DNA from: Branchiostoma floridae
Taxonomy: Eukaryota; Chordata; Leptocardii; Amphioxiformes; Branchiostomatidae
DNA: 64,000 nt
Assembly: GCF_000003815.2 (NCBI RefSeq)
Contig: NC_049982.1
Span: 9,180,717 to 9,244,716, forward strand
Direction: 5' to 3'
Under the pieces are notes generated by a model that was given only the letters and a program-made list of their open reading frames with translations, had not been told where the DNA came from and did no database searches. Shown here piece by piece: positions 55,312-64,000 of the stretch. The translations under genes were made by a program, and so were the position numbers. Each line of letters starts with the position of its first letter. Within the stretch, counting starts at the first letter, position 1.

Positions 55312-57261
55312 TATGAGAAATGGACCGGATGTAGCCGAATATTTGACCTTATAAATTATCGCTTGCATGCTGAACAAAATGTCCAATATTCACTTCAAAT
55401 TCACTTATAAATTGAAAGTTAGGGTACCGTATAACAGTTTCTTCCTGAACGAAATCTATATATTTAGTCTACTAACTCATTACTACATAAATCTCTTAAT
55501 GTTTTCCACTCAACTCATTCTGGATCACATAACCTTCTTGACGAAGTAAATGAGGGACTAATCTATGCAAATAATGTACCTTAAGCAGAATGACAAAAGA
55601 AATGGTAAGGCATTTTTTTATAAAGATCCTTCATGACGGCGGCAGAAAAGAAATAAACCATAATTTCTTGAATCAGCTATTTTTCAGTCTCACTCCGAGG
55701 CAGTCCGTGCCTTCCGTCTGTGCCAGCTCACTACCAACTTTCCCTGTTACCAACTAACTCACCAAATACACTGCAAAACCTTTACGATAAACTGTTTTGC
55801 GAAATCCCTGTAAAACTGACGTTTCATAACATTTTAACAGAAACTAGTCGTACTCACCGCATGGTGACAATTCTTTGAGGAGCTATAGCTACTGAATGTC
55901 CGACCCTGTTGAAAGCCTGTTGAATTTTCTTCACGTTTTTGCCGCACCCTGTATTTTGTCTGTTTTTATGGATGACTGAGCATAAACAATTTGGCTGAAC
56001 ATGGGTGCCAAATTATCGAACGTAATCGAGTGTGTTCATGACGTCAAAGATGCCCTCTCACCATCGTGTGAGACGAAGGAGATACCTCACGTGACCTACT
56101 GTTTACTTCTCATATACAATAAGAGACAATATTTTTCCATCTTATTGACCCATGAACAACGTTTTGGGAAGCCGGGGACTATCGTAAACTTTCCACCTTT
56201 TCCGTGAGATTTCTTTAGCTGATCATGATGTTTTCTCGTTTGTAGAATAACATTACATGGATTTCCACAGACATCAATATGCGTAGAGCGATATATACGA
56301 CAATTCACTATACAATATACAAAAACCAACATCACTTTATCACTCTTATTCATGTACAGGTGTCATGTCGTGTGGACACACACCAAACAACCGCAAATTA
56401 CCCGATAAAATCAAGTGTGTGTAATAACAAAGACAGTTTTGGTCTCTTGCGTCATCGGGGAAAATAAATTATTTTTGCTCACATTGCCAAGTGTTTGATC
56501 GGTTTTGTCACCTTTGGTTCTGTACATTCTGCTAATACTAGTTAAGACTACTAGATCATACATCAACAGACGGAGGAAAACTTCAGTAAAATTTCGGTAA
56601 AATTTGAACAATGTACATGTATGTGCACTAGTGGAAAAAAGGAGGCATTGGCGTTCGGTATTCACCTGCGGTCATCTATACTATAGATTTATTTAGCAGT
56701 TTGTCAAGGTATGGACGTGTATCAAAGTCATTCCTCCATATTGCAGTCTTCAAATAAGTCTTCAAATAACTGTAACCAGGCACCGATCCTGCCGTATTAA
56801 AGACTGGCGAACCGTCAAAGTTGTGCCTTGTCCCAACGGAATCAATGAACTTTATTTACGCGTTTACGTTTTGCAACCACAATAGAATAACAAATTATCG
56901 AACGCACTCTAGCGTACATTGTATGTTGATAAGAAGTTCTTCCTGTCTCGTTGCACCCTACTACGAGCTGTGAGTTACACATGACCCCACGGCGAAGCGC
57001 AGGGCACTGCTGAATACCTGCCAACCCATTAGTTTCCTAGTTAAAGCAAATTTTATTCATAAGGACGTGTGTTTTGAATTTTTTTTACCTTAGACATTGT
57101 GACTTTGTGATGTCATAATTTAGCGCCATCATGCTCCAGTGCAAATCGCGGGTAGACTCAATCCATAATATTTGTTGACGTTTCCATGATGTCTATATGT
57201 AATACCTTGTAATGGATACAGTGCTGGGAACATTTGTAAAGCATGACGTGCTAAGATGAAA

Positions 57262-57523
57262 TCATGTCCTTTTGGCGTACATCGCTAGGTGTACCCTCTC
57301 TTTCTGAGACTGGACCAACCCTTTGGGGTGCGGGAGGGCCACTAAGTCCTTCATGTGTATGATGGCCTTGGCGAGGCGCACGACTAAAAGGACACTCGTT
57401 ACCGACAGTAGAACACGTGCCGTGTGCAGAAAAACACTTCCATGAATACTTGTCAATGTCCAGACGATGAACATGGCGACAGGGACGTGTGTTGTGACGA
57501 CGGCTCGACACGGCTCGCGGAAC
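57262..57523 (-). CDS. Candidate last exon of a multi-pass membrane protein
   Basis: After TTTTTCGCCAG, an 86-residue frame in phase 2 ends with TGA. It starts FREPCRAVVTTHVPVAMFIV and has two hydrophobic stretches (about residues 8-26 and 32-55), then a polar tail ending AMYAKRT. Composition and the GC content fit coding sequence. No upstream exon is identified and the family is not recognised. Confidence 0.35.
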
Positions 57524-58112
57524 CTGGCGAAAAACAGTGAAATTAATGTCTGTTAGGACCAGAAATTAACGTTAACATAACGTTATCATCAATTGTCTTG
57601 TTGCTCCTATTGTGAAAACAGTTAACCCCCCCCCCCCCCTCTCATCGTATATAGATAGAGAAGGGACCAATAGAAATAAGATTTCTGAGCTAAGCAGATT
57701 TTTACTTTGACAAATGACTTTTTGTATGCCCCAAATATTCTGTTAGACATATTTCACTGTAGTGACCGTACACAAGGATATTATCTAACATACATTTACG
57801 TCAATAGTAAATTTAAATACAGTTCACCTATAGTCTGTGTAACACAAACTCTGCTAGTCTTCAAGCAGGCATGTCAGCTGGATAACAAAAGAGAAGAATT
57901 TGGCCAAATAGGGACAAATACGTTGCCATGGTATCTCAGTCAGTCTTTTGCATTCTATTCAGCGAACAACTATCCCGCCGGTTCAGTTCACTCTTAGGCC
58001 AATCAACTTCTACTAGAATTTTATTCCTAACTTGGCCCAAGTCCCCTATTATCATTGGCCAGGCGGGAGTCTGGTACCGGTAGAAACTAAAACTCTGCTG
58101 TGCGGGGCTGTA

Positions 58113-59717
58113 ACTGGCACCATTGCATATTGCATATTGAACCCGTCCCATTCTCCGCCTATTTTTGTTGGTGACTAACAGGGTCAAATTACTTGTCACG
58201 AGACTCGTGACTGTTTGTGTATCATCTGTGCCAGGCAGTAGAAAGTCCACAAAGAATGACGTATGACATGAGCGTTATCGTTGACGTTAGTTTTTGTGTA
58301 GAATTGTAGACGTAACTGTTACCTGTAACAGTCACATGATAAACGAAGGGTCGTCATACAGGTATGACACGTATTTTATACGGACAGGACAGAAGAGACT
58401 CGAGAGCTTTGGTATACGGCTGAATACCAGGCTAGAACAGTGTAGAAAACTATTGATGTTACTCGTTACTTAATTTCACCTAGTCTGTCTGCGGCTTATG
58501 ATCAGAATGGGAATGCTATATATGTTGACACAAAAATGACATGCAATGAATGTTCAACTTCTATTTCTACATTTTATTGAGGATGGAAATTCGAAGCAAG
58601 TTCCCAAAAAGTAGTGGGCTGCGGTGCGCGAGCAAATGTAACTGGATCATTACCAATATCATAAGTAATATCTGACAGTTAGTCTCCATTTTACTCGCTT
58701 TCCGTATACTGATATCTGCCTCGTGCAAGGTGTTAGATTGATTATGAATGACTAGTCTGACGTATATAACGTTAAATATATCTATATATCTACAACGTTT
58801 CTAGATGGCATAATTATGTTTAATAAGGTGCAAAATATCAGATTATCTAAAAAGCAGCTAAGTTACATTCATTGTCAGTGGTGTATGATTGAAGTGCTTC
58901 ATATGTTTGCGCTCCGTATTGACCGTTAGTATAACGTTGGCTATAAGGGTAGATCTATACGTTGCAGGTTTTGGGTATTACTTTCTGAATTTTCTTTGAA
59001 GCACAGTGATTGAAGCAAGACTTCAAAACTCAATTTCTCCATTTTCTGATAAACTGACCCCATCTCTAACAGGCCTCAGTGCCAGTAGCACCCTTGCGTG
59101 TTTGGTTAAAAACGCCACCTCAAAAGTGAAGGGATCTTAGGAAGTCTTGAACATCATGAATACTGGTGTTTCGATTTGCAAGGCTCAGCACCTTTACACT
59201 ACTAGTATTGTTTTGGGCCCCCAAAAGTCTGAACTTTAGCAATCAGAACATTGACACCATTGATTGGTGAAGGAGGCTAGGGGAACCCATGCCCCCTTCA
59301 CCAGTCAATGATGTCAATGTTCTGATTGCTAAAGTGCAGACTTTGGGGGGCCAAAAACAACTCAAGCTACCACGGGGACGCCACTCTCAGTTACAAATTC
59401 ATAGGGTGTGAATTCTAATTGTATTCAAATGATATTCCGGAGCAGACTCGCCATTCAAACTGAACTCACTGATATATCTCACTGACTGCTTTTCTTTATG
59501 TACTTAACTTAACTTAGTCCACAGCTTTGTTGATTAAAAATGCACTCAAGATATAGGATGAGGGAACAGGTGGTGGCACCTTTGATAGCCCTCGTCCCGA
59601 ATTAAAGATACAATGGATACAGATATAAAGACTAATAAAAGACAACAGACTAGTAATCACAGACTACGGAGCCCTTAAATCCTGGCAGGAGGCGCACTTA
59701 AATGCATTAGATCAGGT
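58113..59717. other. Left part of copy B, no gene seen
   Basis: Matches copy A 49168-50316 closely. Open frames over it are not kept between the copies (for example an indel that is not a multiple of three near 58245-58260), so they are not coding. It includes the hairpin at 59210-59358. Confidence 0.6.
59210..59358. repeat. Long hairpin, about 65-base arms
   Basis: The left arm from GTTTTGGGCCCCCAAAAG to GATTGGTGAAGGAGG recurs inverted to the right, ending GGGGCCAAAAAC. A few mismatches; loop of about 20 bases. Copy A has the left arm up to 50316, where its sequence stops at the N gap. Confidence 0.85.
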
Positions 59718-61696
59718 TCAGAGGTTACAAAGTGAATTTCCAACCCAAAACATATTTCCATGGACAACAGCCCCTATCAAGTAACTTTCGTTGGTGCTCG
59801 GGTCTGTGGCTTGGATCTGTGGCTTGGTTGTGGTTGTCTCCGCTGCAAAACAAAAACAAAAAGGCATTAGTTAATACTAGGAAATTATGCATACAACAAT
59901 GTATCGCTGTTTCCTTTTAATGTAGCATTATCTATAATAGTGCACTGTTTTTTTAAGTGTCACCCGTTGGTTGGTACCACACAATATAATAATGTATAAC
60001 GTTATTCATCGATTTGGAAAAAAAGGTATACATGTTGGTGCACTGGTAGGCTAAACTGTCGGTTGGTTCAGAAATGGCGATAGAAGGAAATAAACTGTAT
60101 TTTTGCCACTATTACAATCCACCCCACAAATCATGGACAAATGCCCAAAGTACCATCTCACTTTACCTCACTGACGCACAATCAGTGCTACAATCAGATT
60201 TCCAATCGTAAATCTCACTGTTATAGATTTTCATAACACATGACACACTGTCTGATATAGATGCTATGTATCTGTCGTCAAGTTATAACGTACCAATATT
60301 CTAGTATCTTTCAAAACATTCATTTTCAGATAGAAAATGTATCACGACCTTTACACATATACATACGCGTGCAGACACTCATACACAATTCTCCTTGGAT
60401 TGTCGCTGCATGCTTGCAATACATTTTGATAACTCTCAAATTGGCCTTGAAACAATCACATGACATTGGTAGAAAACAGCAACGTACCATTGAGTTTAAC
60501 TTTGATTGGAAAACATCCAACCCAAATCATACGTACACCCCCTATAACACCAGCCCCTGTAAAATAACTTTCGGTGGTGCTCGGGGCTGTAGCTTGGATC
60601 GTATCATTCAGACGGCCAGGGGTGGTCCCAAAATGCTCAAAAGCAAATCCATCCCCCAGGTCAGTGTGTGTGGGCCGGTAGGGGACGTCGATTTCCGTCC
60701 CATACGTGGCGTCGTCAAACTCCACGTTGGTGCGCGAGTTGGCATAATTCGTTTCCAGGTCTGACAGGTATCTCTCGTAGTACCGTGGGTATCTCTCTCT
60801 AAGGGCTGCGATGGCGTAGCCTGGAAGCTCGTCTTCAAAGAAATGAGAAACATATTTCAAAATCACGGTCAGTTCTACAGTTCGACATGTTTTGATGTTT
60901 TGTAGTTCCTTGTGACCTGACCGTGATTTTGAAATATAGAATCAAAATACAGAAAAACGAGTAAATTCAGCTCTTCACTGATTTTGTAGCTTTGTTTAGA
61001 TGTATCAATGTTGCAAATACATGTGCAAAGTTGCCACTATATTGTCATAACTGATCCGAAAATAGCGCTTAAACTTGCACGATTAATCACGCATCAGAAC
61101 TGAAATCATGATTTCTAAGGAAGAAATTCGTACTGTAGCTCTCCCCAGATCTGCCCGTGTTGACTTATTATAATATACCCAGATCTACAAACATATTTTG
61201 ATGATTGAATAAAAAAAGATTCCTACAACGTACTCATTATTGCTTATAATACATGTACAAAATTAATACAATATCAATTCTTCTTCCAAAATTCGTACGT
61301 GGACGAATAATATATTCCGTGGACAATCGAGGATTTCCATCGGCCAACCTTTGATACATACCGCCGTTCTGTCGTCTTGATATTAAATAGCGTCATCACT
61401 GCTACTAACAAACACACCTGGTAACCCAACATTCGGGTCAAAGTTACTGGTTTCGGGCAGGAACAGTGCTGTGGTGACACCTGGACTCCGTGGGTCGGTG
61501 TAGGTTAGAGCCCAGCGCTCAGGTTGGATGGTGATCCTGTCCGTATTGGGTAGGTCAGCGAGTGGGGTGCCGTCATACTCTGCGTACGCGCTCAGGTCGT
61601 TGAGGAAGGTGTCCATTCCAATCTCTTCAGCCACGGCATCGTCCAGTGTTGCAACCGTATTGGCGTACGCCCTTCTTGCGTCCTCGTAATTGAATT
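59718..61696 (-). CDS. Three exons of an unrecognised protein, copy B (partial, with C-terminus)
   Basis: Exon i (61696-61418, 279 nt), exon ii (60832-60488, 345 nt) and exon iii (59842-59718). Internal boundaries are phase 1 and GT-AG. Exon i is almost the same as in copy A (one codon shorter). Exon ii keeps ELPGYAIAALRERYP and YLSDLETNYANSR, then differs strongly (DVPYRPTHTDLGDGFAFE). Exon iii follows TTTTGCAG, encodes a Thr-rich start (ETTTTKPQIQATDPSTNESY), then FWVGNSLCNL and a stop. It repeats the end of exon ii (QATAPSTTESY ... WVG), so it probably arose by exon duplication. No signal peptide or membrane segment is seen; upstream exons lie beyond the window. Function unknown. Confidence 0.6.
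60853..60936. repeat. 20-base perfect hairpin just upstream of the exon ii acceptor, copy B
   Basis: TATTTCAAAATCACGGTCAG (60853-60872) recurs inverted at 60917-60936. On the minus strand it lies about 20-100 bases before the acceptor of exon ii. Copy A has a single, diverged version of this sequence instead. Confidence 0.8.
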
Positions 61697-62219
61697 CTAG
61701 AAAATAGACACGATGAATTCGAAGTAATTGCGGTTTAAATATAATGTCTTCGTAACTAATCTTTGCAATAACATTAATTGTGGCTCCCGTTTACTTCAGT
61801 GTTGATCTCATTGATCCAAATGTACATGTGTTGTAAATAGCACGCATTTATGTGCAATTTATTTATTACTCTACTTCCGTTGATTAGTTAATTCAATCAG
61901 TAATGATTTGCAATTTTTATCATGAAGAAGATATTGAACTTCTCTATTGTGCTGATAACCTTCTTCATGTTCAGCAAACGCAGCTAATAATGATCTCCAT
62001 GAAAAATTTTCTTTTTTGGACTCAAATATATGTAACATATGTAGTTTGCGGCAGGTAGGAGATTTTTATAATCAGAATATTTCATGGAAATATGAGGTCT
62101 CCGAACTCTTCTTGTATTATGTAAATTGACATTAATTGCTGACTGCAGGGCGAGTCGTAATTTGAATACGTGAATTGACTTTTGTAATTCATTCATTGAC
62201 GACAGGAGTATTCCATATC

Positions 62220-62943
62220 CAAGAGCTCGGAGACATCATATCTCCATGAAATATTCTGATTATGCAGATGACTTTCACAGCTACATATTCTACGCTTGGT
62301 TAATGTACACCTTTAACTAAATTATACAGGTCACAATGTTGACAATCCAATCATTTGCTACATAGAAGAATTATGTCACTTTTGAATCAATTATGCAAAT
62401 TAGAGACTTATTATCTTCATGAAAAATTAGATATAGTTTTGGTGTGTCGCTGACCTGAACCTGCTATTTTTGTGACAGATACATTGTCACGCAAGGAATC
62501 ATGCATATTTGGGGCCCTTGCATATTTCAGCTTGCTCTAAAACTGCAAGGACGGTTTTGTCAACCTCTTTCAATGAGAATAACGGAACAAGGGAACGACG
62601 GAAGAGATGTACAAAATGAAGTGTAAATTATTGATGCGTACATTAATGAAGTTTACATTAATGAGGAAATCTTTATTTACAGTGTTTTCCATTATATGAC
62701 TCAAATACAATGTAACGTTTAGTTTGTTGCAGGAGTAAGATTAGCAGATACAAAATATACCCTAATTTGCATAATTAAAGCAAAAGTACCATAATTTTCT
62801 GAGTAGTACATAACTGGACTGTCAACATGGTGGCCTATGTAAGATAGTTAAAGGAGTGCATAACCACGCGTAGCTTATGCAGATCTGAAAGTCATTTGCA
62901 TAATAAGAATATTTCATGCAGATATGAGGTCTCCGAACTCTTG
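62220..62943. mobile_element. Non-autonomous element with long terminal inverted repeats, copy B
   Basis: The duplicate of the element at 52987-53697, with the same inverted termini and AT-rich, non-coding interior. Small indels distinguish the two. Confidence 0.7.
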
Positions 62944-62985
62944 TTTGCATTATTGTTATGTGCTAATCTTCAAATCTCGTGGTAG

Positions 62986-63368
62986 ATCCTACGGTGCCAA
63001 AAGGTAGTATCAAAGCTGGCCAGGGAGTATATCCGGAGTCAAATGAGCACCGGTAAGTTTGATACTTTAATTACGCCACCGTGGATCTTGTTGGAGATTA
63101 CTAATCTTCCACCTGCCACAAACACCATGTTACGGAAAATCAGACACTTATGTGTTAAAGAAGGGTGCTTGAAACAACCCTTCATCATCAATTGATACCC
63201 AGTTGGTTTGCACAATTATATTCAAATGCATGTGTATAACAATCCGCAATACGTACTTTTGGTTCTTTTAACTCCCCTTCCGCCAACAGGAGCCACATAG
63301 AGCACAAGGGTGAGACAAAGCAGAAAACCGAGGATGACTCTAAAATGGGAGAAATCATTGTCATTTAG
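62986..63368 (+). CDS. Two C-terminal exons of an unknown plus-strand protein, copy B (partial)
   Basis: Exons 62986-63052 and 63290-63368 have the same lengths, phases and splice sites as in copy A (the acceptor is GTGGTAG instead of GTGGCAG). The first exon is identical; the second changes only in the last residues (GEIIVI instead of GEITVV). The frame is intact to the TAG. As in copy A, no upstream exon was found. Confidence 0.4.
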
Positions 63369-64000
63369 ATTAAGGCAGAGGTCACAACTATTGCTGATGA
63401 TGCTAAATCACATATAACATCACGTCACGTCACGTCCCAAGTGCTATGCATGGGAAAGGCGACAGGTATCTTTAGGTAGCCAAGGAACTTGAGCTGAGGC
63501 AAAACATATGTCGCTGTTTCTCCAGCTTCATTCCAATACCTACTTGTCTTAAAGACATTGTTGGCTTTCTGTAACAATGGATATCCGCAGCAATTTGTTC
63601 GATGGATCTATGATGTATTGATAGTGATAACTGCAGGGTCTCTCCTAGTCATGCCACCTGAAATAAAACATTGATGGGCTTTGATATGTAACCCCAAACC
63701 TAACAACCCAATGGCATGCTCTTGCTATTGTTAATGTTTCCTTATGCCGTAAGCCTTTCTTTAGCAATAAATTTGATTCATTCGTTCATACAAGACGCTT
63801 CATATTCGGGAACAAGATGACAGTACCGGCATAACGTTCCACAGTTTTTCAGCGTCCACACTTGTTTATCAGGTACCAAATTTAATATTTGTCGGTTATG
63901 TGCGTAAAGAGCAACCACGGCACCACCAAGCATACAACGAAACCATTGTCAGCACGCTGTATGCAATACAGCTGTTGTTCATTGCAAGGAAGTTACATTA
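63369..64000. other. Right end of the window, copy B
   Basis: Matches copy A 54123-54746. No exon is supported. An exon-like stretch near 63805 has lost its acceptor relative to copy A. Confidence 0.5.

Larger units (their letters stand above)
54747..58112. other. Unique spacer between the two duplicated blocks
   Basis: Apart from the two candidate exons listed at 55165-55311 and 57262-57523, I see no supported feature. A C run is at about 57627-57640. Confidence 0.5.
58113..64000. repeat. Segmental duplication, copy B (runs off the window)
   Basis: Direct repeat of copy A, about 8.9-9.3 kb to the right. Base-by-base reading shows scattered substitutions and small indels outside 60300-60850. 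It ends only at the window limit. Confidence 0.9.

Overview
The window looks like nuclear DNA of an invertebrate deuterostome, most probably a lancelet (Branchiostoma). This rests on intron-rich genes with vertebrate-like splice sites, a large tetraspanin array, a Toll-like receptor of the protostome-like type with several cysteine-capped leucine-rich blocks, a tRNA-derived SINE and many foldback elements. Species assignment is inference; no marker gene settles it.

Layout. From 0.6 to 48.7 kb lies a cluster of six tetraspanin genes: T1 (+, 658-7132), T2 (-, 9366-15249), T3 (+, 19488-26658), T4 (+, 27659-31628), T5 (-, 39014-42981) and T6 (-, 44903-48712). All were assembled by eye from splice sites. 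Each has seven coding exons, only phase-0 introns, an 84-nt sixth exon and a third exon of 75 nt (78 nt in T3). All six carry a C-x-C in the large extracellular loop where many tetraspanins have CC. T1 has two alternative last exons with a poly(A) signal between them. T5 contains a GC-AG intron. Between T4 and T5, on the minus strand, sits a Toll-like receptor gene (32331-36501). Its leucine-rich region is interrupted by a 5'-truncated LINE; the frame is kept only if a GC donor is used, so the gene may be functional or broken.

From about 49.2 kb to the end, a block of about 5.6 kb (49168-54746) is repeated in direct orientation (58113 to beyond 64000). Each copy holds minus-strand exons of a protein I do not recognise and, on the plus strand, two small exons forming a hydrophilic C-terminus. 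The copies are near-identical except around one exon, whose second half is strongly diverged but still open. A 100-N gap in the first copy falls where the second has a long hairpin, and hides the equivalent of a further exon. Insertions and deletions specific to one copy give a relative order of events.

Tetraspanins organise membrane microdomains and the Toll-like receptor senses ligands at the membrane, but nothing here shows that the two work together; their proximity may be chance. The exon models are manual and RNA evidence was not available. Large introns and intergenic stretches hold mostly repeats and no further gene I can support.
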